A DNA stretch of 64,000 nucleotides. It comes from Zobellia galactanivorans. Lineage in GTDB: Bacteria; Bacteroidota; Bacteroidia; Flavobacteriales; Flavobacteriaceae. Of this stretch, positions 26,703-35,713 are shown one piece after another (the stretch's first letter is position 1; each line of letters opens with the position of its first letter). The translations under genes were made by a program, and so were the position numbers. A model generated the notes under the pieces. It ran no database searches, was not told the DNA's origin, and saw only the letters and a program-made list of their open reading frames with translations. The stretch is from NCBI RefSeq assembly GCF_000973105.1, contig NC_015844.1, positions 1,856,501-1,920,500 of the forward strand, in the 5' to 3' direction.

Positions 26703-26771
26703 AAAAAGGTGGAGAAATCTCCACCTTTTTGCCCCAAATCTTACCATGAACTTAACCTACTTATGCTATGG
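26703..26771 (-). ncRNA. Putative small RNA, array copy 5
   Basis: About 69 nt and the first copy after purF, whose stop is about 108 bases upstream. Same core. The hairpin (about 26702-26730) has U:A at the variable pair, a compensated change relative to copies 3 and 4. The promoter-like box TACATTTG (26778-26785) is perfect and lies 6 bases upstream. It could also terminate purF readthrough. Confidence 0.72.
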
Positions 26772-26878
26772 CAAGACCAAATGTAGTCCCACAACAGCTG
26801 TAAGAAGTTAAAAACACGCTAAATAGCTTATATGATCGACGAACTACATTAAAAAATGCATTTCATCGAAACAAATCG

Positions 26879-28777
26879 TTAATATGCCCTTTCGTTCTTT
26901 CCTTCATAGAAGTTGATAAAGGCCTTGTTCACCACGCGGTTGCCCCCTGGTGTCGGGTAGTTTCCGGTGAAATACCAGTCCCCCAAATTCTTTGGACAAG
27001 CCTCATGAAGTGACTCAACGCTCTGATAAATGATCTCTACTTCAGCTCGAATATCTTCAGGACTGAGCAGCTCTCCGATTTTTTGTGAAATCTCATCTGC
27101 GGTAAACGGTGCATAGAATTCCCTAACGTAATTGATTACGTCTTTATCCTTAGTATTTAACTGTTTTAGACATTTATTATAGATGTCTTCTACAACATTC
27201 ATCGTCTGGCGCTCTTCGTGCAAGGCCAAGGCCGCTCTAAAAGCGATAAAGTCTTCTAACTTGGCCATGTCTATACCATAGCAATCAGGGTATCTGATCT
27301 GCGGTGCCGACGATACTACAATAATCTTTTTGGGCGATAATCTATCGAGTATGCGAAGTATACTTTTCTTTAAGGTCGTTCCCCTAACGATACTATCGTC
27401 TATAATGACCAGGTTGTCCCCTTTCTTCACAGAACCGTATGAAATGTCGTATACGTGCGTCACCAAATCGTCTCGGCTGCTATCTTGTGTAATAAAAGTG
27501 CGCAGCTTTGCATCTTTGATGGCCACTTTCTCGATCCGCGGACGAACCTCCAAAATTTCATGTAACTCTTGGCTGGTAATTTTTGAACCAATGGAAAGAA
27601 TTTGCTCTTCTTTTCTTTTGTTCAGGTAATTTTGTGCTTCCCTCACCATTCCGAAAAAAGAAGTTTCGGCCGTATTGGGTATATAGGAAAACACGGTATT
27701 CTTTATATCATGGTCAATGGCCTTAAGGATTTGTGGAAAAACCAGGCGCCCCAATTTCTTTCGTTCTTGATAAATTTCTTTATCGCTTCCCCTAGAAAAA
27801 TAGATCCGTTCAAAAGAACAGGCCTTTCGCTCTACAGGTTCTAAAATTTGGTTTATGGAAGAAGTACCGTCTTTTTTGACAATAATGGCGTGTCCCGGAT
27901 CCAATTCCTTGACCGATTCGTAAGGCACGTTAAAAACGGTTTGTATCGCCGGACGTTCGGAAGCCACTACGACCACCTCATCATCTTGGTAATAATAGGT
28001 AGGGCGAATACCTGCGGGGTCCCTGAGTACAAAAGCATCCCCATGGCCCAAAAGACCGGCCATGGCATAGCCCCCATCCCAGTTTTTGGCGGCCCTTCTC
28101 AATATTTTATGCACTTTCAAGCGTTCTGCTATAATCGGTGAAGCTTCCTGCTTGGTGTACCCTTCTTTCTTGATCTGCTTGTACAACTTGGCAACGGCAT
28201 CATCTAAAAAGTGACCGATTTTCTCCATTACGGTTACCGTATCGGCCATTTCCTTAGGGTGCTGCCCTATTTGGATCAAATTGTCGAACAACTCATGAAC
28301 ATTGGTCATGTTGAAGTTCCCCGCAACAATAATATTACGGTGCATCCAGTTGTTCTGCCTTAAGAAAGGGTGTACACTCTCTATACTATTCTTACCAAAG
28401 GTCCCGTAGCGCACGTGCCCTAAAAGTACTTCCCCTATATAAGGTATGTTCTTTTTCTGCGCTGCAACGTCGTCAACATATTCGGGGTGTTCCTGAAGGG
28501 TACTATTGATCCGGTCGTTGATTTGGGCAAAAATATCTTGTATCGGCTGCTGGGCTATTGACCTCACCCGGCTCATATAACGCTCCCCCGGTGCAACATC
28601 AAGCTTTATGCTGGCAAAGCCGGCACCATCTTGGCCTCGGTTGTGCTGCTTTTCCATCATCAGGTACATTTTGTTCACCCCGTAAAAGGCCGTACCGTAC
28701 TTCTCCTTATAGTATTCCAAAGGCTTAAGCAAGCGAATTACCGAAATACCACATTCATGTTTGATAGCGTCACTCAT
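26879..28777 (-). CDS. purF: Amidophosphoribosyltransferase (long Bacteroidetes form)
   Basis: A 632-residue class II glutamine amidotransferase joined to a type I phosphoribosyltransferase. The catalytic cysteine is Cys9 in H-E-C-G-I, so a short propeptide must be removed. N-R-G-Q-D-G-A-G and H-V-R-Y-G-T belong to the glutaminase. The PRPP loop is V-I-I-D-D-S-I-V-R-G-T-T near residue 480. It makes 5-phosphoribosylamine from PRPP and glutamine, the first step of purine synthesis. It is longer than typical PurF (about 470-510) and may be a second, specialised paralogue. purN is nearby. Confidence 0.88.
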   Translation of the reverse strand: MSDAIKHECGISVIRLLKPLEYYKEKYGTAFYGVNKMYLMMEKQHNRGQDGAGFASIKLDVAPGERYMSRVRSIAQQPIQDIFAQINDRINSTLQEHPEYVDDVAAQKKNIPYIGEVLLGHVRYGTFGKNSIESVHPFLRQNNWMHRNIIVAGNFNMTNVHELFDNLIQIGQHPKEMADTVTVMEKIGHFLDDAVAKLYKQIKKEGYTKQEASPIIAERLKVHKILRRAAKNWDGGYAMAGLLGHGDAFVLRDPAGIRPTYYYQDDEVVVVASERPAIQTVFNVPYESVKELDPGHAIIVKKDGTSSINQILEPVERKACSFERIYFSRGSDKEIYQERKKLGRLVFPQILKAIDHDIKNTVFSYIPNTAETSFFGMVREAQNYLNKRKEEQILSIGSKITSQELHEILEVRPRIEKVAIKDAKLRTFITQDSSRDDLVTHVYDISYGSVKKGDNLVIIDDSIVRGTTLKKSILRILDRLSPKKIIVVSSAPQIRYPDCYGIDMAKLEDFIAFRAALALHEERQTMNVVEDIYNKCLKQLNTKDKDVINYVREFYAPFTADEISQKIGELLSPEDIRAEVEIIYQSVESLHEACPKNLGDWYFTGNYPTPGGNRVVNKAFINFYEGKNERAY

Positions 28778-28791
28778 TGTAAATCTGCATA

Positions 28792-28817
28792 TTAAAAAAG
28801 CCCCTAAATTTGGGGCG
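28792..28817 (-). terminator. Terminator of the PfkB kinase gene
   Basis: On the minus strand GCCCC, a 7-base loop and GGGGC are followed by six Ts, beginning 7 bases after the kinase stop and just before the purF start. Confidence 0.75.
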
Positions 28818-28822
28818 TGTCG

Positions 28823-29749
28823 TTATTGTAATTCTATATCAAATTGGGTCAAGGCCTTAAATTGATGCAGCCTTTTGTTCACTTCGTCCTTCTTCAGTTC
28901 TTGCATACGCTCGGTGCCGAATTTTTCAACGGAGAACGATGCCAAATTTGAACCGTGTATTACAGCATTCTTCATATTGTTGAACGAAAGGTTTTCCGTT
29001 GCCGCCAAATAGCCTGAAAAACCACCTGCAAAGGTATCTCCCGCTCCTGTGGGATCAAAAACCTCTTCTAGGGGCAAGGCCGGGGCAAAGAAAATTTTAC
29101 CCTCATGAAACAAGAGTGCTCCGTGCTCTCCCTTTTTTATGACCAAGTATTTAGGTCCCATTTCCTGGATGACCTTCGCCGCTTTTACCAAGGAGTATTC
29201 CTTGGTCAATTGGCGTGCTTCTTCATCGTTGATGGTAAGCACGTCTATATGTTTGATGACCTCGGTCAATTCAGGTAGGGCATTGTCCATCCAAAAGTTC
29301 ATAGTATCCAATACTATTAGCTTTGGTCGTTCTTTCATCTGATTAATAACACTCAACTGGGTGCTTGGATGAAGATTCCCTAACATTACCACATCTGCAT
29401 CTTTAAAACCTTCAGGCACTACCGGGTTAAAGTCCGCTAAGGTATTTAGTTCCGTAACCAAGGTATCCCTAGAGTTAAGGTCGTTATGATACTTTCCTTT
29501 CCAATAAAAGGTCTTACCCCCTTTTACAATTTCCAGGGAAGTAAGATCGATGTTCTTGGCCTTTAATACATCTAAGTAAGCCTGTGGAAGATCTTCACCT
29601 ACGACCGATACAATTGCAGATTCTACGTTATACTGTGAAGCGGCAAGACCAATAAAGGTGGCCGCACCACCCAAAATTTTATCGGTTTTACCAAAAGGAG
29701 TTTCAATTTCGTCAAAGGCAACAGTGCCCACGATTAGAAGTTTGCCCAT
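28823..29749 (-). CDS. PfkB-family carbohydrate or nucleoside kinase
   Basis: A 308-residue ribokinase-fold kinase. N-terminal G-G-A-A-T-F-I-G (about 27-34) binds the substrate, and the C-terminal D-P-T-G-A-G-D-T-F-A-G-G-F (about 230-242) holds the catalytic aspartate and anion hole. ATP-dependent phosphorylation of a sugar or nucleoside is certain at family level; the substrate is not. The neighbours purF and purN make an adenosine- or ribose-type substrate attractive, but this is inference. Confidence 0.85.
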   Translation of the reverse strand: MGKLLIVGTVAFDEIETPFGKTDKILGGAATFIGLAASQYNVESAIVSVVGEDLPQAYLDVLKAKNIDLTSLEIVKGGKTFYWKGKYHNDLNSRDTLVTELNTLADFNPVVPEGFKDADVVMLGNLHPSTQLSVINQMKERPKLIVLDTMNFWMDNALPELTEVIKHIDVLTINDEEARQLTKEYSLVKAAKVIQEMGPKYLVIKKGEHGALLFHEGKIFFAPALPLEEVFDPTGAGDTFAGGFSGYLAATENLSFNNMKNAVIHGSNLASFSVEKFGTERMQELKKDEVNKRLHQFKALTQFDIELQ

Positions 29750-29770
29750 GTAAGTTTTTTAATTTAGCTG

Positions 29771-29809
29771 CAAATATACGGTTTTGTAATGCGAATATGT
29801 GCAAATATA
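29771..29809 (-). promoter_or_regulatory. Tandem promoter boxes of the PfkB kinase gene
   Basis: Two TATATTTG boxes on the minus strand (29771-29778 and 29802-29809) lie 31 bases apart. The TTTG of the distal box can serve as the -33 element of the proximal one with a 23-base spacer. Nothing else is seen in the 215-base gap 29750-29964. Confidence 0.55.
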
Positions 29810-29964
29810 CCCTTACAAAAAACAGTGATCGGTCAGCTTAGATTTTTTCAGCTCCGCAGCTACGGCAACTGACAAGAATGCAGCCCCAAAAACCCAAACC
29901 ACTTTTAACAATTCAATTGCCGCACAAAGCATATTTTAAACCTTACACCGATACCAATAACAGC

Positions 29965-30600
29965 TTATTTTCTTCCAAAATCGGCAGGTATCTCGCCCCA
30001 AGCCTTAGTTTCCCATTTTACAACGGGGGTCTGGTACGAGTTGTTCTTCAACCAATCCAAGGCCCTTCGGATCAAATCGAAAAGTTCTTTGTTCTGCGGC
30101 GTCTCCTTTAATTTGGTGTTACAGGTCTTTTTACGCACCCAGCTCATAGCCGTACGGGAGTCGGTATAGATAATACGGTCGCTTTTGTTCTGTTTTAAAA
30201 AGGCCAACCCGTGCACAATGGCCAAGAACTCCCCAATATTGTTCGTTCCTTGGGCAAAAGGCCCCTGTCTAAAAAGTTTTTTGCCCGTTTTGGTATCGAC
30301 CCCTTGATATTCCATGACCCCAGGGTTTCCACTGGAGGCCGCATCTACCGAAATGGAATGGTAATTGGGAGTGCCGAACCTTTGCAGTTGTTCGGGAGTC
30401 ATTACGGGTTTCCCTTTTTTCTTTCCTTTAAAATCGTTGTAATTGCCATTAAAGGCCTTTTTGGCCTGCTCAAAGGTCTCAAAAGACTTATATTGAGCGC
30501 CCTTGAAGCCCGTGATGGCCGCTTTGCAATCGGACCACGAGTCGTAGATACCTGGTTTTTTTCCTTGCCAAACCGTATAGAATTTTGCCTTTTTCGCCAT
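29965..30600 (-). CDS. rnhA: Ribonuclease HI with N-terminal viroplasmin (hybrid-binding) domain
   Basis: A 211-residue protein. Residues about 5-48 (F-Y-T-V-W-Q-G-K-K-P-G-I-Y and F-K-G-A-Q-Y-K-S-F) form the hybrid-binding domain also found in eukaryotic RNase H1. The catalytic domain has all the acidic residues: Asp in S-V-D-A-A-S-S-G-N-P-G, Glu in I-G-E-F-L-A-I and Asp in I-I-Y-T-D-S-R. It removes RNA from RNA-DNA hybrids. Its ATG overlaps the purN stop by one base (TAATG), so translation is coupled. Confidence 0.93.
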   Translation of the reverse strand: MAKKAKFYTVWQGKKPGIYDSWSDCKAAITGFKGAQYKSFETFEQAKKAFNGNYNDFKGKKKGKPVMTPEQLQRFGTPNYHSISVDAASSGNPGVMEYQGVDTKTGKKLFRQGPFAQGTNNIGEFLAIVHGLAFLKQNKSDRIIYTDSRTAMSWVRKKTCNTKLKETPQNKELFDLIRRALDWLKNNSYQTPVVKWETKAWGEIPADFGRK

Positions 30601-31169
30601 TATTCTACCTCTAACAATTGCGCAATAACCTTCGGGAAATATTCGTATTCAAGCTCATGTACTTTCCGTGCAATGCTTTCTGGGGTGTCATCTGTCGAAA
30701 CTGACGTTTTTACTTGCCGAATAACGGCGCCTTCGTCGTAATTTTCATTGACATAGTGGATGGTAATGCCCGTTTCGGTCTCATTATTGGCCCGAACGGC
30801 TTCGTGTACATTATTTCCGTACATTCCCTTTCCCCCATATTTAGGCAAAAGGGCTGGGTGAATATTTACGATTTTATCGGGAAAGGCAGCGATAAGGTTC
30901 TCGGGTATTTTCCACAAAAAGCCCGCCAGAACGATAAGATCGGGATTGAATGCCCTTAAAATATCGAGCACACATTCAGTGGCATAAAAAGCGTTTCGAT
31001 TAAAATACAGTGCGTTGATTTTCAAATTATTGCACCTATCCAATACTTTAGCGTCTTTTTTGTTCGAAAGTACGGCGCTGATGTTTACCTTTGAATTATC
31101 TTGAAAGTAGCGAACGATATTTTCAACATTGGATCCAGAACCGGAAGCAAATAGTACGATGTTTTTCAT
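30600..31169 (-). CDS. purN: Phosphoribosylglycinamide formyltransferase
   Basis: A 189-residue protein, the usual PurN length. F-A-S-G-S-G-S-N (8-15) binds the phosphate of GAR and N-I-H-P-A-L-L-P-K-Y-G-G-K-G-M-Y-G holds the catalytic Asn-His pair. It transfers formyl from 10-formyl-THF to glycinamide ribonucleotide in purine synthesis. It is divergent from acpP, with 160 bases between. Confidence 0.95.
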   Translation of the reverse strand: MKNIVLFASGSGSNVENIVRYFQDNSKVNISAVLSNKKDAKVLDRCNNLKINALYFNRNAFYATECVLDILRAFNPDLIVLAGFLWKIPENLIAAFPDKIVNIHPALLPKYGGKGMYGNNVHEAVRANNETETGITIHYVNENYDEGAVIRQVKTSVSTDDTPESIARKVHELEYEYFPKVIAQLLEVE

Positions 31170-31288
31170 GTAGCCTTTAAACGTTACTGATAGCGAATTA
31201 TTTAGATCAAAAATACCGCTCTTATCCTGAAATTTTATAAATTACAAGACATTTTAACGACAAATAGTGGATTTAGTCCAAAGTTTTT

Positions 31289-31296
31289 TATTTTTG
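31289..31296 (+). promoter_or_regulatory. -7 box of the acpP promoter
   Basis: TATTTTTG matches TAnnTTTG and lies 33 bases before the acpP ATG. The -33 region is weak. Confidence 0.5.
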
Positions 31297-31329
31297 CCAT
31301 CAATTTAATTTTTTAAAAACAATATTATT

Positions 31330-31563
31330 ATGTCAGACATTGCATCAAGAGTAAAAGCTATCATCGTTGATAAATTAGGTGTGGATGAAAACGAAGTAGT
31401 AACGGAAGCTAGCTTTACTAACGACCTAGGGGCAGACTCATTGGATACCGTGGAGTTGATCATGGAATTCGAGAAAGAATTTGATATTCAAATCCCCGAC
31501 GATCAAGCTGAGAACATCGCAACAGTTGGCCAGGCCATTAGCTATATAGAAGAAGCGAAGTAA
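31330..31563 (+). CDS. acpP: Acyl carrier protein
   Basis: A 77-residue acidic protein with the phosphopantetheine attachment site Ser37 in [10 protein letters not shown]. It carries acyl chains in fatty acid synthesis. fabF follows, as in many bacteria. A terminator between the two lets the carrier be made in excess over the synthase. Confidence 0.97.
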   Translation: MSDIASRVKAIIVDKLGVDENEVVTEASFTNDLGADSLDTVELIMEFEKEFDIQIPDDQAENIATVGQAISYIEEAK

Positions 31564-31590
31564 TCTTTATGATTTCTTGAACGAGATTCA

Positions 31591-31634
31591 AAATTATCCA
31601 TGTGGTAACCTTTATCGCATGGATAATTTTTTTA
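31591..31634 (+). terminator. Terminator or attenuator between acpP and fabF
   Basis: AATTATCCATG (31592-31602) pairs with CATGGATAATT (31618-31628), followed by a T-run. It lies 28 bases after the acpP stop and 43 before fabF, so only readthrough or a further promoter reaches fabF. Confidence 0.75.
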
Positions 31635-31675
31635 ATTTACGCTTGACTTACTAAGTAAACCAAAAATTAGGTTCA

Positions 31676-32929
31676 ATGCAATTAAAGCGAGTTGTGGTTA
31701 CCGGGTTGGGTGCGTTGACTCCCATTGGTAACAATATTGATGAATATTGGGAAGGTCTTAAAAACGGAAAGAGCGGTTCTGCTCCCGTTACCTACTACGA
31801 TACCGAAAAATTTAAGGTGAAATTTGCCTGTGAACTCAAGAATTTCAACCCTCTAGATCATTTTGATCGCAAGGAGGCGAGAAAATTGGACAGATTCGCG
31901 CAATACGCCTTGGTCTCTTCCGATGAAGCGATAGCCGATTCAGGATTAAACCTAGAACAAGTAGACAAATTTCGCGTTGGCGTCATTTGGGGCGCCGGTA
32001 TCGGCGGTCTTGAAACCTTTCAAAACGAGGTAATTAATTTTGCCCAAGGTGATGGTACCCCAAGATTCAACCCCTTCTTCATACCTAAAATGATAGCTGA
32101 TATCGCCCCAGGGCATATTTCTATCAAACATGGTTTTATGGGGCCTAACTACACTACGGTTTCAGCTTGTGCCTCATCGGCCAACGCTATGATCGATGCG
32201 CTCAACTATATTCGCTTGGGCCATTGTGACGTAGTAGTTACCGGGGGTAGTGAAGCGGCGGTTACCATAGCAGGTATGGGCGGTTTCGGTGCCATGCACG
32301 CATTATCGACCCGTAACGAAAGTCCCGAAACGGCCTCTAGGCCATTTGATGCTACTCGCGACGGATTCGTTCTGGGTGAAGGCGCAGGAGCTCTGATTCT
32401 TGAAGAATACGAGCACGCCAAAGCACGTGGGGCAAAAATATATGCAGAAGTTGCCGGAGGCGGACTATCAAGCGATGCCTACCATATGACCGCTCCACAT
32501 CCTGACGGAATAGGGGTAGTTCAAGTAATGAAAAACTGTTTAAGGGATGCCGGACTAAAGCCCGAAGATGTAGATGCCATCAATACCCATGGTACTTCTA
32601 CCCCTCTTGGTGACGTAGCGGAACTAAAGGCCATTAGTGAGGTCTTTGGCGACCATGCCCCGAACATCAATATCAACTCTACCAAATCGATGACCGGTCA
32701 CCTACTAGGTGCCGCCGGAGCCATTGAGGCCATTGCATCCATTTTGGCCATGGAACACAGTCTGGTACCACCGACTATAAACCACAGCACGGTAGATGAA
32801 AATATTGACCCCAAACTGAACCTCACATTGAACAAGGCGCAAAAACGCGAAGTAAATGTTGCCTTGAGCAATACTTTTGGGTTTGGCGGACACAATGCTT
32901 GCGTAATTTTCAAAAAATTTAGCGAGTAG
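31676..32929 (+). CDS. fabF: Beta-ketoacyl-ACP synthase II
   Basis: A 417-residue condensing enzyme. The active-site Cys is in T-V-S-A-C-A-S-S-A, and the two catalytic histidines are in N-T-H-G-T-S-T-P and S-M-T-G-H-L-L-G-A-A-G. It elongates acyl-ACP with malonyl-ACP. It sits between acpP and rnc, 6 bases before rnc. Confidence 0.97.
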   Translation: MQLKRVVVTGLGALTPIGNNIDEYWEGLKNGKSGSAPVTYYDTEKFKVKFACELKNFNPLDHFDRKEARKLDRFAQYALVSSDEAIADSGLNLEQVDKFRVGVIWGAGIGGLETFQNEVINFAQGDGTPRFNPFFIPKMIADIAPGHISIKHGFMGPNYTTVSACASSANAMIDALNYIRLGHCDVVVTGGSEAAVTIAGMGGFGAMHALSTRNESPETASRPFDATRDGFVLGEGAGALILEEYEHAKARGAKIYAEVAGGGLSSDAYHMTAPHPDGIGVVQVMKNCLRDAGLKPEDVDAINTHGTSTPLGDVAELKAISEVFGDHAPNININSTKSMTGHLLGAAGAIEAIASILAMEHSLVPPTINHSTVDENIDPKLNLTLNKAQKREVNVALSNTFGFGGHNACVIFKKFSE

Positions 32930-32935
32930 TCTATT

Positions 32936-33673
32936 ATGCGATTTCCTTCCAATATATTCAATTCCCATTCTAAAGAGGATGGGGATTTTTTTGGAGGGAT
33001 GACCAAAATATTAGGGTTCAAGCCCAAAGATATTTCGGTGTACAAAAAAGCATTTCTACACCGCTCGGCCAACGAAAAAGACGAAGACGGCAACCCATTG
33101 AACTATGAACGCCTTGAATTTTTGGGCGATTCTATGTTGGGCACTATAATTTCAAAGCACCTGTACGACAAGGTACCCGAAGGCGACGAGGGCTACCTCA
33201 CCAAGATGCGATCGAAAATAGTGAGTAGAAAACACCTGAACGAACTGGGAAAAGATCTGGGCCTGATCCATTTCGTAAAAAGCCGTATCCCAAAATCGCA
33301 TTTTGGGGAAAACATACATGGCAATGTTTTTGAAGCCTTGGTCGGGGCCATTTACCTCGATCGGGGGTATAAGTTCTGTGAAAAGTTCATTCATCGAAAA
33401 GTAATTGCCCCGTACGTCGATATCGAACAATTGGAGGGACAGGTCATTAGCTATAAGAGCCTGATTATCGAATGGTGTCAGAAACAGAAAAAATCATTTG
33501 ATTTTGATGTTTACGAAGACACCGGAAACGACACTTTAAAACATTTTGCCGTAAAACTCACCATTGCGGACAATGTTGTTGCAAAAGCAAGGGCCACCTC
33601 TAAAAAGAAAGCGGAAGAACGCGCCTCAAAAAGGGCCTATTACGCCCTTCAAGACAAGATGGACAAGTCATAA
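32936..33673 (+). CDS. rnc: Ribonuclease III
   Basis: A 245-residue protein. The RNase III signature E-R-L-E-F-L-G-D-S-M-L-G is near residues 60-71, the second acidic cluster is F-E-A-L-V-G-A-I-Y-L-D, and the C-terminal double-stranded-RNA-binding domain (about 170-240) ends with K-K-A-E-E-R-A-S. It processes rRNA and structured RNAs. The acpP-fabF-rnc order is widely conserved. Confidence 0.96.
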   Translation: MRFPSNIFNSHSKEDGDFFGGMTKILGFKPKDISVYKKAFLHRSANEKDEDGNPLNYERLEFLGDSMLGTIISKHLYDKVPEGDEGYLTKMRSKIVSRKHLNELGKDLGLIHFVKSRIPKSHFGENIHGNVFEALVGAIYLDRGYKFCEKFIHRKVIAPYVDIEQLEGQVISYKSLIIEWCQKQKKSFDFDVYEDTGNDTLKHFAVKLTIADNVVAKARATSKKKAEERASKRAYYALQDKMDKS

Positions 33674-33782
33674 ATTGTGGTTTAATGTAACCAAAATGTT
33701 ATAGTTTGTTCAAAACCAATTTTACTCTTTCTTGATTTAGGCGTTGTACGGTATTAATATTATCTTTACCACTTTGTGCCTT

Positions 33783-34247
33783 ATGGTAGCAGTACATAAA
33801 ATTACGAACGACTTTTACGAAGATACATTCGATTTAGTTGCCTTGCACAGCAGCCTTGAAGATTACGCCTTGGCCTACGCCCTTAATCTCGGGTTGAAAA
33901 CACAATTTAAGAGATGTCGTAAAGACCTTGACCTTTCGGGGCATGTTAGCGTTCCAATTTTCGAATGGAAAGACGACATTAACGATAGGTATTGGACATT
34001 GTTTACCAACAATGGTTTTGTAGAGGACACCGCGGAAAGAAATGGGCTTTTTCAAAACGAGCCCTCGTTCACAACTTTTCACATGGTTCCTGAACATCGA
34101 GATGTAGATTACTTTTTAAAAATCGAACAAGATGGATTCATCAATATGGAAAACCTTGTGAAAACACTACAGAACATACCCAAGATTATTACGGCTTACG
34201 CCATAGAAACCGACAAACTCAAATCTAAGAACAATTTAATTTTTTAA
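33783..34247 (+). CDS. IPExxxVDY family protein of unknown function
   Basis: About 154 residues from ATG 33783; a TTG at 33744 would add 13 hydrophobic residues and is less likely. The family motif appears as V-P-E-H-R-D-V-D-Y-F-L-K-I-E. This small cytosolic family is restricted to Bacteroidetes and is commonly found just before pyruvate kinase, as here (3 bases apart). No function is known to me; conserved linkage suggests a role tied to Pyk or RNase III. Confidence 0.85.
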   Translation: MVAVHKITNDFYEDTFDLVALHSSLEDYALAYALNLGLKTQFKRCRKDLDLSGHVSVPIFEWKDDINDRYWTLFTNNGFVEDTAERNGLFQNEPSFTTFHMVPEHRDVDYFLKIEQDGFINMENLVKTLQNIPKIITAYAIETDKLKSKNNLIF

Positions 34248-34250
34248 TCA

Positions 34251-35681
34251 ATGCCAAGTAACAAAAAGACAAAAATCGTTGCCACCCTAGGGCCGGCCAC
34301 GAGCAAAAAGGAAGTGCTGAGAGATATGATGGAAGCCGGCGTAGATGTCTTTCGCATTAATTTTTCACATGCCGATTATAACGACGTTACCGAACGTATA
34401 AAAATGATTAGGGAACTCAATGAAGAAACAGGTAGAAACACCTCTATTCTGGCCGATTTACAAGGCCCGAAACTTAGGGTCGGTGTTATGGCCAGTGAAG
34501 TCGTTGTAGCCCCTGGAGACGAAATTACCTTTGTTACGGGCGAACCTTTTGAAGGTACCGCCGAAAGGGTATATATGAACTATGATGCTTTTCCTCAAGA
34601 CGTCAAGCCCGGTGAGCGTATTTTGTTAGACGACGGAAAGTTGATGTTCGAAGTCATAACCACTGACGGAAAGGAGCAAGTAAAAACCAAGGTTATACAA
34701 GGAGGACCTTTGCGGTCTAAAAAAGGCGTAAACCTTCCCAATACAAATATCTCTTTACCCGCCTTGACCGAAAAAGACGTAAAAGATGCCATTTTTGCCA
34801 TTTCGCAAAATGTCGATTGGATCGCGCTTTCCTTCGTCCGTTTTAGCCAAGACCTTATTGATCTTCAAGCGATCATTAAAGAACATACAGACGTAAAAAT
34901 TCCGATCATCGCGAAAATCGAAAAACCGGAAGCCGTTGAAAACATAGACAAAATCGTTGCCTATTGCGACGGACTAATGGTAGCCCGTGGCGACTTAGGT
35001 GTTGAAGTTCCTGCCCAAGAGGTTCCATTAATTCAGAAACAATTGGTGCTTAGGGCCAAAAAAGCCCGTATCCCCGTAATAATCGCCACCCAAATGATGG
35101 AAACGATGATTACCAGCCTTACACCGACACGTGCAGAGGTGAACGATGTAGCCAACTCCGTAATGGACGGTGCCGATGCCGTGATGCTCTCTGGGGAAAC
35201 CTCAGTGGGGAATTACCCGGTACAGGTTATCGAAAAAATGAGCAGTATCCTTCAAAGTGTAGAAAGCTCTGAACTTATTCAAGTACCACACGATCCACCA
35301 CATATCCGTACAAAAAGATATATTACAAAGTCGATTTGTTACCATGCCGCAATTATGGCCAATGAAATCAAGGCCAAGGCCATCTCTACATTGACCAATA
35401 GTGGGTATACGGCCTTTCAAATCTCGGCTTGGCGACCTAGTGCACACATTTTGGTGTTTACCTCAAACAAACGTATACTTACGCAATTGAACCTTTTATG
35501 GGGCGTGCGTGCCTTTTATTATGACAAATACGTATCTACCGATCAAACGATCGAAGACGTGAACAAAATGGCATGTGATAAAGGCCTTTTAGAAACTGGA
35601 GATATGCTTATCAGTTTGGCGGCAATGCCGATCAAAGACAAAGGTATGGTCAACACGCTAAGGGTGACAGAAATAGAATAA
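34251..35681 (+). CDS. pyk: Pyruvate kinase
   Basis: A 476-residue enzyme, the normal length for bacterial type. N-terminal T-K-I-V-A-T-L-G-P-A-T, the active-site segment I-I-A-K-I-E-K-P-E-A (Lys and Glu for phosphoryl transfer and metal) and M-V-A-R-G-D-L-G-V-E are all present. It converts PEP and ADP to pyruvate and ATP. Confidence 0.97.
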   Translation: MPSNKKTKIVATLGPATSKKEVLRDMMEAGVDVFRINFSHADYNDVTERIKMIRELNEETGRNTSILADLQGPKLRVGVMASEVVVAPGDEITFVTGEPFEGTAERVYMNYDAFPQDVKPGERILLDDGKLMFEVITTDGKEQVKTKVIQGGPLRSKKGVNLPNTNISLPALTEKDVKDAIFAISQNVDWIALSFVRFSQDLIDLQAIIKEHTDVKIPIIAKIEKPEAVENIDKIVAYCDGLMVARGDLGVEVPAQEVPLIQKQLVLRAKKARIPVIIATQMMETMITSLTPTRAEVNDVANSVMDGADAVMLSGETSVGNYPVQVIEKMSSILQSVESSELIQVPHDPPHIRTKRYITKSICYHAAIMANEIKAKAISTLTNSGYTAFQISAWRPSAHILVFTSNKRILTQLNLLWGVRAFYYDKYVSTDQTIEDVNKMACDKGLLETGDMLISLAAMPIKDKGMVNTLRVTEIE

Positions 35682-35713
35682 GTGTAATTTCAAGGTTCGA
35701 AGGAGGGAAGCTT

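Noticed and set aside
25767-26771. CRISPR array
   Set aside because: Units are about 70 nt with spacings of 196-251 bases, spacers include near-identical sequence, and no cas genes are present.
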